DNA from: Tyto alba
Lineage: Eukaryota > Chordata > Aves > Strigiformes > Tytonidae
Direction: 5' to 3'
DNA length: 64,000 bases
Assembly (NCBI RefSeq): GCF_018691265.1
Contig: NW_024881316.1
Span: 24,901,819-24,965,818 of the forward strand
The notes under the pieces are model-generated. The model saw only the letters and a program-made list of their open reading frames with translations, had not been told where the DNA came from and made no database searches. This document shows, piece after piece, positions 33,816-45,897 of the stretch; within the stretch, counting starts at the first letter, position 1, and each line of letters begins with the position of its first letter. Made by a program: the position numbers and the translations under genes.

Positions 33816-36589
33816 ATGCTGTTATCTTCAAAATTCTTTATGCCCATGCATTTTGTAGTCAACATCCGTGCTTCCAAGGAATTCAAGTCTGGAAATAAGT
33901 TTTCTTCAGTCTTTGAGTGAAAAAGCTTGATAATGTTTTATTTTCTTGTTTATTCATGCTTGTGTAGGTGCATGGGAGAATGTGTTGCAAGGTTATGAGG
34001 GAGGAACTTACTGTTAGATAGTTATGCTGAAAGGAAGATGTTGTATTTAGATCTAAATCAAGATGAGATCATGGTCATTTAATATCTTCCCGAAGTTAAC
34101 CTGCAAGATCATCTGTGAATCAGTCAAGAGTCCAGTAAGCTTAAGTGCCAACTTCTAGCTGGTCAAAAAGGGAAGCAGACAAAATTAGCAACAACCAAAG
34201 CTATGAGGTGTTGAAAAGTGCTTTGTGTTGAGATTTTTAAACAGCAGTTCTTGCAGGAAAAAGTACCTGATGAATTAAATGACTGGATAAGACCATGTTT
34301 TATATTATCCTGAAACCTAGATCAGCTGATCTTACAGTTTTAACTATTTCCAAACCCATGCTGTGTTTAGGGGCAGTCTTCCCTAGTAGCAGCTGTGTTT
34401 GATAATTCTAGTTGCAAACCCAACAGTCTCACAAATAGTTGTATGAGCACACATACTTTCTTGAATTCAGTGGTACTTCTCCTATATACAGTTATTCTCA
34501 TGGGTTGATATTTTGAGAATTATAAGAACTAAATCCATGCGTAGACAAACATAAATGTCTAATGTAAGCCAACATGAAGGTATTAGCCTGATCCTCAATA
34601 TCACCATTCAACTACCCACTTACCATGCAAGCACATGAAATTCTTCTGAGACTAGATTTCTCCATAAGGATTATTTTCTTGGGGGTGGCTGCTCAATGAC
34701 ATCCTATGTATGCTCCAAGGGTTTTTGTGCAACACACAGGATGGGAGATGCAAGAGGCTCCAGATAGTAGAAAGGGAAAGGTGGAGCCCCCTAGAACAGT
34801 CAGTAGGCTAAGATTTTGTTCCCAGTTCTCAAGCATGCTTGAGAAATATGTGCTGGAAAGAAGCACTGACTTCAACACATACCTTTTCATAAGCAGCTTT
34901 GCTTATGTTCCGTAACTGAGATGGGCCAGCCTTTCTTATGAAAAGCGCGGCTCAATTTTCAATTGCCTGTAACTTGAATTCTCAGTTGAATTGACTTTTC
35001 AATCCATTTTAACCCAGGCTTACCCAAGATGGAAGATCTTTTTCAAAGTCTGAATCCCCCTGCTTGGAGAATGCAGTTGAAGCCAATAGTCCTACTATTG
35101 TCTCTTGACCTTTTTGCAATTAATCTTCTCATTATTTTCTTAAAAACTTACTTTGTATAAGTAATCAAAAACATTGTAATACACAGATTTATGCTTTGAC
35201 TCCTCCATGCAAGAGGAGGATCTCTTGTCCCTGTTATTTTTTCTTATCCATAACTGAGTGACTCACAGGGCACCAAAGAGGATGCACAGATGTGAACAGT
35301 ACATAAAAGCTCACCTGTGAATCAAATTTAAAAAATCTCATTGCTGGTGGCCACAATAAAGAAAAGGACACATTATGGAAAGCTTGCTGGAAAAAAGGGG
35401 TGGAAAAATAGTTGCTGGTGCTCATTTGTAAGTGTGACACTGCTCAGAGCTCTGTTCCCAGAAGTTCTGTAAAGAATAAAGGAAAATACATGCAGTTCTA
35501 TATAGCTTGTGTGAGAGATTCAGTTAATACCAAATGAGTTTTGCCATGCAAAAGACTAGTATGAGTTCATTGTTGTCTCAATGAAAATTGAATTTTCAAT
35601 AAAAATATAGACAATTAGTAAACTTGTGAGGAATACATAGTCTATTTCTGTTGGTAGGAATGGGAACACACACATTTAGATAACACTGGATGTTACACTA
35701 GTTGCTGCCTTGGCAGTATTTTTGTCAACATGAAAAGTTAAAAATATAACTTATTTGTGTAAAACATTTCCCCGGCTTGTAAGTGTTAGACATATTGCTT
35801 ATACAGATAGGTTTTCTAATTATACACTTTAAGGATGGACTGTGATAACACAAGGGAACATATTTCAACAGAAAAGGAATCTGTAAGTGTAATGTGAGAA
35901 TGTTACTACTAAAAATTAAAATTCATAGTACAGCAGTTGTCGTTAAGAGAAATAACAGCATGTTGGTATTTTTCATTGTATGCTTTAAATAAAACTGTCA
36001 ACACACAGTGCAAACAAATTATTCTTATTGTAAAATCAATTGGAAACTGCGAGACTCTCTTTCTGATGAACGCCTGGTTGCAGTTGAAATATGCTTTGTT
36101 TTCTGAGCCCCGTGCTGATCCTTGCTTTTATATCAGCCAGCTGGAATGTTTGTTACACCCAGCCTGTCAAACCACCTTCACAATAAGCTACACAGTGTGA
36201 CACTGGAGCCATTTTTATCTTTTTCATTTTATTACAAGGACAACAACTTTCTTTTTAACAATGAGTTTCACAGTCATTTGTTGCAATCAAAATGCCTAAC
36301 AAGAAATGATGATAAATCAGATGCCTGATTAGCAATTGAACATGTTTTCATTTATGTTGTATGAGTAACAGTATCAGAAATAAAACCATCTAAATTTCAA
36401 GAAAAAAACCAATCAGTCCCAACTCTGAAAATCAATTAAGTTGTGACACAGATGAGAGGGTTTGAGGTGCCAAAAATCATTCCTTGTGTTTTCACAGCAT
36501 GGGCTTGGTTCAAAGCATGATTTGGCATTCAGCAGATGTCACAACCTGAAGGGTTACCCAGCCTGTAGCTGTGCAAATACTATGACTGT

Positions 36590-36910
36590 GGGTTCCTAGG
36601 ATTCCATAATAGACAAGGACACAAAGGTTTTATTCTCTAAACTTCTCTATTACCACCAGCAGCACAAAACTCACTGCTAGCAAGCATACAGCCACAAAAA
36701 TCACCATTAGCAAATATACCTATGGTTAATAAACTAATATGAAGATAAATGAAGTGAATATGAATTCATATATTTCAAGCTCTTACAAATTATTATCAGC
36801 AATCAGTAATACGGTATCAATCGGTAGTATGGTGTCAGTCAATAATAGCATCAAGCAGTATGGTAGTACAACCAATGACAGCAACAACCAAGTAGGTTTA
36901 TACTTACAGA
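36590..36910 (-). repeat. Possible degraded LTR-like segment
   Basis: On the minus strand a TATAAACC box near 36897 is followed about 260 bases later by AATAAAACC near 36634 and then CCTTTGTGTCC. The surrounding 36.6-37.3 kb is A-rich and contains repeated AGTATGGT/CAATAA words. The layout resembles an LTR, but I found no terminal TG/CA pair or target duplication. Confidence 0.25.
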
Positions 36911-38319
36911 TTACTACAATTTATCATTAGTGAAGCAAGCTTATCAACAACAATATAACAGCAGATATATAATAATATGAAGCGAATTAGACAGATTTCA
37001 GACAGAGACAAATTATCCCAAAAGGGAGGAACAAAACAATTCCAGGGAGGACACCCAACCATCTCCAAAAGAGAGGAGGACAGACCCAAGCAGTAAGATA
37101 ACAGACAGAGTTTCCCTTCAAAGTGGATCCCCAACACGGAGTCTGGAGTCAGCCAGAGACCCCGGTGAAAGTCCAAGAGCATGTGGAAAGTTCATGCAGG
37201 ATTCAACCAGGAAGTTCTCCGAGAGAGAGAGACTCCATTTTGGATAAAAATTAAGTCCTTTAAAGACATAAGAGGAAATAAGACATCCTGCTTAGAGCAG
37301 CCAATAGGTGCTGTTAATTTCTATTTTTCAGCCAGAAGATTATTCTGTTTTCTGTTATTTCAGAGCTATTCTATTTTTCTATTCTGTTTTCTACCTTCTG
37401 AGATGATAAGCTGCCATTACAGTACCTTGTTTATGCGCTTATTGGTGGCACCTTGGAATGTCTCCAGTTTCTAGGTCCCCAGCTGCGCTTTTCAAGGATA
37501 CTTGTGGTTCCCAGGCCTTGTCCCCAGGCTCACAGTCCCAGACTGGCAGGCTTTTCTCTGTCAGTAATTTTCAGCAGACAGTTTATTCTGTTCAGCAATT
37601 CTCCACTTCTAACTAGGTCGCCTTTATGGCTGCTGACAGCCAGGTGAGCCCAGGCAGCCAGGTGAGCCCGCTCGCCATGAACCAGGACCCATGCACACCT
37701 AGGGCAGCAGTTGGGCTCCTCAGGGCACCTGAAAAGCCACCACATGCCCGTGGGTGTGCTCACCCATGCGTCAAGTCTGGAGGTCAGGACTCAAGTCATC
37801 TAAATATACCTTGTGCACCCCAGGTGCTGCAGAGCATCTCAAATGGCACTAGGTGTCAATTTGTGGGCCACTAAGTCAAGCCTGGAGGAGGGGGTTTATT
37901 TGGCCCCTCTAGTCTCTACCTGGCAGTCCAGAGTGCACGGCTGTCCTCTCAGTATGCTAATATGTCTAATATGTCCACTAGTACTGGCTGTCTTGGGTAC
38001 CTACAGTGTCTAAAATGCACTGAAGCCATTGTCCAAAAAAGTCTGCTAAATGTAAAATCACTGTGTGATTATAACTTACTATAAATACCCGATATAAACA
38101 AATTATTATCAAAATTTACGTTGATGTTCTCATCTTCCTGTCTCAAATGCTGGTAGAAAGCTACTCAAATGCTACATATAAACATCATTTCCATCAGGGG
38201 AGAAATCTGTTTAAAGTGATGATGTCTGAATCTGGTCCAGGACAGTAGGATCACATGTTGTTACTACCTGATGACTAATGTGTTTATTTCTGGGCTCCCC
38301 AGTATGAGATATGGAGCTA

Positions 38320-38770
38320 CTGGGGAGACTCCAGTGAATGGCCACAAAGATGATGAAGGGACTGGAGCATCTCTCTTGTGAGGAAAGGCTGAGAGAGCTG
38401 GGCCTGTTCAGCCTGGAGAAGAGGAGGCTCAGGGGGATCTCATCAATGTATATAAACATTTGAAGAGAGGGTACAAATTGGACAGAGCCAGTCTCTTTTC
38501 AGTGGTGCCCAGTGACATGACCAGTGGCAATGGTCAGAAGCTGGAACACCAGAGGTTTCATCTGAGGATCATGAGACACCTTTCCACTGTGAGGGTGACT
38601 GAGCACGGGTACAGATTTCCCAGAGAGGCTGTGGAGTCTCCATCCTTGCAGATATTCAAAAGCCAGCTGGACAACAGCCAGCTCTAGGTGGCCCTGTATC
38701 AGCAGGGGGTTCGGACCAGATGACCTCCAGAGGTCCCTTCCATGTTCAACCATTCTGTGATTCTGTGATA
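38320..38770 (+). repeat. CR1 LINE 3' fragment
   Basis: Motifs in order are GGCCACAAAGATGATGAAGG, CTGGAGCATCTC, GGGCCTGTTCAGCCTGGAGA, TTTCCCAGAGAGGCTGTGGA, and the terminal ATTCTGTGATTCTGTGA. About 450 bases of the 3' end remain, with several substitutions and a degraded centre. Confidence 0.95.
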
Positions 38771-41700
38771 GCTGGTTGGTAACTTACCAGTGTAAAGAAA
38801 GTGGTGAAAACAATTCTTGGGGAACAAATGTATCTCTAGACCCTGCAGCTTATATTTCACCCGGATAGAGGTGTGACTCAGAAAGCCAAAGATGTAGGGA
38901 ACATAGGTGCAGAACTTCCGCCCAGCAAGCATGAAGTGTTGAGGTATATCAGTAAATCATTTCCCAACAGTCCTCAGACTCTGGACTTGAATCTTTGATT
39001 GTCTCGGATGGGTCCTTTTGTGTGAATAATGCTGTTGCCAGGAAAGAAAGACAGTGTTGCTTTGCTTGGCATAAAGAGATTTCTCTGTATGGAGGCATAA
39101 GCTGTAGAAAGAGACTTAGTATAAGCTGTGTTATTGACTCACTCTAACCAAAGTTTTACCATTTGTAAGGAAACACAGCCAAGCTCACAGCAGTATGAGA
39201 GGGACTGCAACCTGCTCTTGTGCAGAAAGGGAAGAGAAAGGGTGTCCCTCGGCCTCCTGCCAAGGCTAGTAGCACGCAAGTCCTGACTTCATGGAGGGAG
39301 TAAAACCGATGTTGCATTGCTATGTCCTCACCACAAAAAGGCTAAACAACATACTGCTGGCACAGGCCATTGCTAGATGACTTATTCCTGAACCAGAGAG
39401 GGGAACAGGGAAGAAATGTTAAACTTCCAACCAAATCTTCTACAGCAACACAACAATCCGTGATCTCTTACAGAGAGCAGATAGTAAAATGAACATCCAG
39501 GACTCATTTGTAAAAAAAAAAAAAAGACAGAAATTAACAGAGTATCACGACAATTTAGTATCTGTCTCTGAAATGGCAAGCTCTTCATCTTCTGGGTATA
39601 ATCTTCAAAATAGTCCAGGTAGCTGGGGTGGAAAGAATAATGTTAAATAATGTTAAAGTAAAAAATGAAAAAGTAAAGAATAATGTATATCTTTGCCAGG
39701 AGCTGAAATAGAGCAGATCAAAATTCAGGGATAATTTTGAGGAGTCAAGCCATGAATCTGTGTGGTAAAAACTGCTAAAAAGACAGAACTTACTATGACT
39801 ATAACATAAAAAAAGGAATATTTTAAGCAAGTCTTGATAAATGCATCATTTGCCAGCATCACTAAAGTAAAAAACATGGATTAAAGTAAAAATTACCTAG
39901 ATCCTTTATTTCTTATAATATTTGCCTTGCTACTTAAGGGTCTGAGAAAACTTATTTTTCTGTATTGATAGATTTAAGAACTTGTTATGTCATCATTTTA
40001 ATTCAAAACTAGTTAAATGAGTGAAATATTCACTTAGCAAACGCTGGTTTTGCCTAAATTATCCATAATTTAGCTGTAGATCTTGCATAATTTTTGTTGT
40101 CCATTATACCAAATTAAACCCAGTATGTAGAGCCCTATAAAGCAGTGTGTTTCTTCTTTTTGTGAAACTCTTATAAAGGTAAATGTTACCCAAGCCTATA
40201 GCAATACGTTCTTTTTTACATTTGGAGGACACTGTGTATTCCTTAAGTAGAATCCCCACGTAGCGACATGAGAATAGCCATTAAGATCACTAGGGTCAGA
40301 ATTTTGCTAAGGTTAATTAGAAACATCCAAACTGAACAGATTTCTTTTATTTTGAGTTATTTATGTATGCAATTATTCTGAGTCAAATAGTGAACTTTTT
40401 GAAGTTACTTATCTAGAGAAAAATTCAGAACAAAAGTCTTGCAGTCTGTAACTCGTACTCTTAATGCTTAAACCAGCCACAGAACAAATCACAGCTACTC
40501 ATTCTATGTTCAGTAGTGCCATCTTCTAACTACAGGACAAACGGTTATATGGGGAACACCTTTGATAAGGCAGCACTCCAAATAGCTACTCAGATAATCA
40601 CGAACACCATGTTGCCTTCCTGACCATAGCAAAGCTTGATTTTCCCAGCCTAGGTTGATGTCAGCTGGGCGCTTAAATTTCTTGCCTTTAGTCAAAGATA
40701 CTGCCTACCCACTAAATTAAAGTCAAACTTAAATTCAGAGCTTGGTCCTCACGCGTTCCCAACGGAGCATCACTCACACAGGATCTTAAGGGATTTGCTC
40801 TGCTGAGTTGTTTCGGGAAGGAGACACTGGAGGGCACCAGGAGGATGGAGTTGGCGGCCGCCGGGGCCAGCAGTGGGGGAAGGCAGAGAGAAAGCCATAA
40901 AGCACTTATTTCAGCCAGCAGTGCTGGTGGCAGGGGGGAAAGGGGAGGAAAAGAGGAAGAGCATCAAAGACAGTAGTTACATCATGTAAAAAAGTGTATT
41001 TCAGCAGTGGCCTGCCCACTTTCCCTTCTCTCATGTCCACCTACTGTCTGCAAATACTCTGGGAGAGAGGACTGTAACTCTGGAGGATCCCAACAGGCTG
41101 GTGCAATGATTTGAAAAATGCTGGGTGTAATTCAACAAGGATAAGCTGAAAAATTCCGATTCGCTAAAACCAAAGTGCACAGCAGCACATGAGGTTTGGC
41201 AACATTTTCATTAGGAAGAGGCTTCTCAGGTCCAGGATGAATTTCTGGTCACCACAAGAGAGCATCATCCTTGGAGTCACAGTGAAAAGAACACTTAGCC
41301 TTGACTGGGGAGGATATATGCCTTTTCAGCTCACACCAAGAACTTTCTTTACATGTCCCAGATATGTGATCTCACCACCAACCTATTTGAAAGTTTCTCT
41401 TTCTCAGTCTCCTCTGTCAGAGATGTTACAGTTTGAATAAATAATTTAATATTTACCACCCTTGCAGAGGGAGGTTGAATAGATTTCTTTTCAGCCTCCC
41501 AAACCAGTGCCCTCAATGCTGATATCTCTGCTCAGGACAAGTTCTTGCAAGAACATTTTTTGCTTTCATCCCAGTGCAGCATGAACACATTTTTGAAATT
41601 ACCAAAGTTTAACAGATGGGGAAAACAGTTATTTCCCATGTTGCTGGGAGAACGGTGCAGCCAACATATTCCTGGCCCAGCTGCTGCTCTGAAGCTAACT

Positions 41701-42518
41701 GTTATGCTGGTGGCTGCATGCACTTGAGAGTTCAGCCAGTGAATTATAGCTTGCTATAATAAGAGTGTTCTGCTTTCCATTAGATCACGCTCACTGGAAC
41801 AAAAGCAAATGCACTGAAGCAGCCAATGTGGCCGTCAGTGACATTTCAGGGTCCCTTTGTTTCATTGCTGGTGTCAAAAAAAGTTCTGGCAAAAAGACAC
41901 CTTGGTCACATTGTCAGAAGTAACAGATCACGTCTTCTGAAGGAGAAACAGAGGTGTCAGGCCAGGTGAAGAGCAAAGCACTTAGACTCCAAAGGAATCT
42001 TAGCAAAAGCTGAAAAAAATTAAAGCAGAGATTGTAAATCATATATTAAAACTCAATGCAGAGCTCTCTTGTGGTGTTATGGGAGTAATAAATAACACCC
42101 TAAGCTGTTAGCAGCAGCTTGAATGCTTCTATATCAAACCACCCTTTGGAATAAAAGATCTTTTCGGCTGAAATTGTTGCAGGGAGTCACAGAAAAGAGA
42201 CTGGTTCACCCAGGAGAAGCAGAGCAGAAAGATATGTCAGTTTGGGTCACACTACCAGAAGTTGGATCCGTTCATATGAGAAGTAAGTGTTTGAAGAATT
42301 CCCATGTGATCATATCTCTTTGGAAAGGCAGACTACTTAAAAAAGGTCATATCTGTCACACAAGTCATGAAACTGAGCAGTCACAGGCATTAGCTGTTGG
42401 GTATCCTAAGTGTTTTCATATCTGCCACTGCTCCTTTGAAACACCGAAGGCAATTCAAGGTCAGGAAGCGTAAATTTAGGCATCTATATATGCCCTAGAT
42501 GTTAAACCTCCAGTTATA
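38771..42518. other. Intergenic DNA, nothing recognised
   Basis: AT-rich sequence with a small GC-rich patch near 40.85 kb (GGCGGCCGCCGGGGCC). No gene or clear repeat recognised. Confidence 0.5.
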
Positions 42519-42523
42519 GGCAA
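42519..42523. other. Target-site duplication GGCAA (left)
   Basis: It is identical to 43592-43596 and immediately abuts the CAACA end of the LTR (seen as TGTTG on the plus strand). It fixes the element borders. Confidence 0.9.
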
Positions 42524-43591
42524 TGTTGTGGTTTGAGCCTGGTCGGCAGCCAACCACAATGCAGTGGCTCTCTCTCCCTTCTCTTCCAGCAATAAGAAGG
42601 GACAGAGAGCCAGGCTTTGGGTTTGAGATAGGACTGGGATGGGGGAAAATCACCCTTTATAGTCACGAGCAAAAGGCAGACTCGTTAGGGGAAGAAAAAA
42701 AGACCATACATTTATTACAGACACTAACAACACATAACAGAGTAGGACAGTGAGAAGCATTGCCACATCTTGAGAACACCTTACCCTCACCCCTCCCTTC
42801 TTCCCGGGCTCAGCTCTGCTCCCGATATCTCTACCTCCTCCCCCAGTGGCGCAGGGGCAGGGAACAGGGGGTGCAGTCAGTGCTGCCGCATCTTCCATCT
42901 TCGGCAGGGGAGCTTTTGGAACTTTTCCCCCCTGCTCCATCGTGGTCCCCCTCTCACAGGAGACAGTCCTCCACAAACTTTCTCCAACGTGAGTCCCTCC
43001 CATGGGCCGCAGCATTCCCCACACTGCTCCGGCATGGGTCACTAACTTCCTCCGACTGGATTCCCTCCCACGGCTGCAGCCCTTCCCGAGCTGCTCCGGT
43101 GTGGGACTCCCCCGCATGCTGCAATCCTCCCAGTGCTGAATTACAGCAGCGGGGCTACCTTTTCCCATGAGACCCCGGCTGCCTTCGGGCACAGCACCTT
43201 GATCATCCAGGTGAAAAGCACAGGCCATAAATCAATGTCTGCTCCACCGTAGATCTCCATGGGTGTCAGGGGGGCCCGCCCTGCTGTCTCACCACAGGAT
43301 ACAGGGGGGTCTCTGCTCCGGCACACCTCCCCCCTCCTTTCTTCCTCCGTTCCTCCACTGACCTTGGTGTTCATGCAGCTGCAGCAACTCCTCCTCACAA
43401 GTCCCACTGCACATCACCCCGTCCCTTCTTAAATACGTTATCGCAGAGGCACAGCTGATTGGCTCAGTTTCCAAACAGAAGTGGAGCTGACTTGGAGCTG
43501 GGGGAGCTTTGAGAAGCTTCTTACAGGGGGACGCCCCTATAGCCCCCTCCCCTGCCACCAAAAATCCCCACCACTCACTCAACCCAGGACA
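42524..43591 (-). mobile_element. Intact solo LTR, ERVL-like, 1068 bp
   Basis: On the minus strand it starts TGTCCTGGGTTGAGTGAGTG at 43591 and ends AAACCACAACA at 42524. A perfect 5-bp duplication GGCAA flanks it (42519-42523 and 43592-43596), typical of ERVL-like integration. A TATA-like ACGTATTTAAG lies near 43430 and AATAAA near 42713. No retroviral genes adjoin it. Long open frames inside it on both strands reflect GC-rich LTR sequence, not genes. Confidence 0.9.
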
Positions 43592-43596
43592 GGCAA

Positions 43597-44665
43597 TATA
43601 GCCAAAGGTACAGTATCAGCCAATACAGGCGTATAAAGTGATTTATTCAGTCACCCACAAGGTCCTACTTTAGGATGACCTGAGGTGCTCCTTAGGCTTT
43701 ACTGACTGTATTGGCTAGAGACAGGATTCACATATAAATGTCCAGCACCATCTGAGCACAGGGTGTCCTGTCTGGCATCCAGCCATTCCAAAAGGACATG
43801 AGTTTCCCCTGTGTTTTAAGTACCAGCCACATGTCTCGGACTTCTGAAATACTTTAAATGGCATGAACATTTATGCAACTGAATCGAGCCTCTGGTCTCC
43901 ACTGAGCCACTCATGTCCATAGTTAAAACACAGACAGCAAGCATATTTTTATATATACCTGTCTGTAGACACGTTAATTTAAGGGCCTCACTTTGAACTG
44001 AATTACACTTCAGATATTACCTATCTTTCTATGCACTTGAAGATTTCGCTGGCTTTAAGTTTTGCTTTGAGCCTGTTGTGTCTTAATTGTAGAAGCTCTC
44101 ATGCTTTGTTTCATTCACCTGAAATACTGTTCATCAACTGTTCATGTTCTTAAGTCTTAACAGGCTGGTACAGAGCAAATACACATGCACGCAGCTAGCT
44201 CAGCATGTAGAGACTGCTTTTGAACCTTCCTAGGTTTGGCTTACTTGTGTTTTGCAAGAAAGCCCCTGGAGATCCGCCCCGTGACCCTCCTTCAGAGTAC
44301 AGAGACAAAAAATGGTTGGATATTTACAGGTGAAGCAGGAATGAAAGTATGTGAGAGCACCAGAAAAAGCTGTAAAGTGAGGACAAGGAAATGGTCAATA
44401 TTGATAACTGAGGACATGAATGGAAGCACTCAGACTGGAAAACTCTGAGGAGTGAGTTGTTCATTTACATCATGACCAGAAGGCCTGTGCTGCCTTGGCA
44501 AGAGGATGGCAACAAGGATGTCACATGTGTCATGCTTCCTTCTGCTATCCTACCAGGAAGATGACGCAACCTAAAAAGAAGAATCATGGCCAACAGACAG
44601 CAACCTTGCTGGAGACTTATGGAGAATGAAGCTTTTGAGGATTAAATGACGATCTAGCATTCGCT
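43597..44665. other. Spacer between the two LTRs
   Basis: About 1.1 kb of ordinary intergenic sequence. No retroviral protein remnant is visible, so the two LTRs are separate insertions rather than ends of one provirus; they also lie in opposite orientations. Confidence 0.6.
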
Positions 44666-44670
44666 GTTCA

Positions 44671-45361
44671 TGTCCTGGTTTTGGCTGGGATACAGCTAAT
44701 TTTTTTCCTTCTTAGTAACTAGAACCGTGCTGTGTTTTAGATTCAGTATGTGATTTGGTATGAGAAGAATGTTGATAATGCACTGATGATGTTTTCAGTT
44801 GTTGCTAAGAAATTAAGGACTTTTCAACTTCCCATGTCCTGCAGGTACACAGGAAGCTGGGAGGGAGCGCAGCCAGAGCAATGGATCCAAATTGGCCAAT
44901 GGACTATTCCATATCATGTAACGTCATGCTCACTATATAGATGAGACAATATAGATGAGTATACAGATTGGGAAGCTTGCTCTCATTTCGAGGATTATGG
45001 TTTCAGGATTCTCTCTTCTCTGGGATTTCTAGCCAGGAACGTGATGGGCATCAGTAGGCGGGTAGTGAGCAGTCACACTGTGCATTACTCATTTGTATTT
45101 TCTATTATTATTATTATTGTCCTGGGTTGAGTGAGTGGTGGAGTTTTTTTGGTGGCAGGGGAGGGGGCTATAGGGGCAACCACCTGTGAGGCCAATTATT
45201 ATTTAAATTTTACTTTATTTCAATTATTAAACTGTTTTTTTCTCAACCTACAAGTTTCCTTACCTTTACCCCTCCAATTCTCTTCCCCATTCCCCAAGGT
45301 GGGGGAGGATGAGTGAGCAGCTGCACAGTGTTTGGCTGCTGGCTGGGTTTAAACCACAACA
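44671..45361 (+). mobile_element. Solo LTR, ERVL-like, mosaic, 691 bp
   Basis: The LTR starts TGTCCTGGTTTTGGCTGGGA and ends TTTAAACCACAACA. It is flanked by a perfect 5-bp duplication GTTCA (44666-44670 and 45362-45366). It holds a TATA-like CTATATAG near 44933, an ATT microsatellite and ATTAAA near 45227. Positions 45118 to about 45196 are a foreign block matching the start of the other LTR in this window. No retroviral genes adjoin it. Confidence 0.9.
45118..45196 (+). repeat. Second LTR start embedded in the mosaic LTR
   Basis: TGTCCTGGGTTGAGTGAGTG, GGTGGCAGGGGAGGGGGCTA and TAGGGGC occur in the same order as at the beginning of the 42.5-43.6 kb LTR, with only a few differences. This is distinct from the host LTR's own start at 44671. 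Confidence 0.8.
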
Positions 45362-45604
45362 GTTCATCATGCAATGTAGGACACTGAACCAAATTCTGGA
45401 CAGAATCAGCTTTGGAGTGATTGTTCCAGTTCATTTGTTTTGAAGCTTTTCTCCCAGCCTGCATTACTTTTTTTGTTTTTCCTGTAATGAAACACAAACA
45501 AAACCTGCCTGCTATTTGAACTGCTCTGCTGATGAGTCACTGACCCACTCCATGGCTCTGAGCAAGCATCTAGCTCACTCCATATCCTAACTGTGCCTTC
45601 TGAA

Positions 45605-45897
45605 AAACAAGGTAGTGAGGGTAATGATAGGACAATGGGTAACGGCTTTAAACTGAAAGAGGGTAGATTTAGATCAGATAAAAGGAAGAAATTCTTTAAC
45701 GTATGGGTAGTGAAGCACTGAAACCTGTTGCTCAGAGAAGCTGTGGCTGCCCCCTCCCTGGAAGTGTTCAAGGCCAGGTTGGACGGGGCTTTGAGCAACC
45801 TGGTCTGGTGGAAAGTGTCCCTGCCCGTGGCAGGGGGGTTGGAACTAGACGGTCTTTAAGGTCCTTGCCAACCCAACCCATTCTATGACTCTATGAG
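45605..45897 (+). repeat. CR1 LINE 3' fragment
   Basis: It runs from GTGAGGGTAATGATAGGACA through TTTAAACTGAAAGAGGGTAG, GAAGCTGTGGCTGCCCCCTC and GGTTGGACGGGGCTTTGAGC to the end repeats TTCTATGACTCTATGA. It lies 240 bases downstream of the mosaic LTR. Confidence 0.95.

Larger units (their letters stand above)
33581..38319. other. Intergenic DNA downstream of KLHL31
   Basis: A-rich simple repeat at the start, a possible decayed LTR-like stretch at 36.6-36.9 kb, and short direct repeats of AGCCAGGTGAGCCC near 37640. No coding exon seen. Confidence 0.5.

Noticed and set aside
42650..43228. 192-codon minus-strand open frame
   Set aside because: It lies wholly within the GC-rich solo LTR, matches no retroviral protein family, and overlaps equally long frames on the other strand.
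43289..43582. 97-codon minus-strand open frame
   Set aside because: It is part of the same LTR U3; low-complexity and without family match.
42519..45366. The two ERVL-like LTRs as ends of one provirus
   Set aside because: They differ in sequence, lie in opposite orientations, each has its own target duplication, and the DNA between them has no retroviral content.
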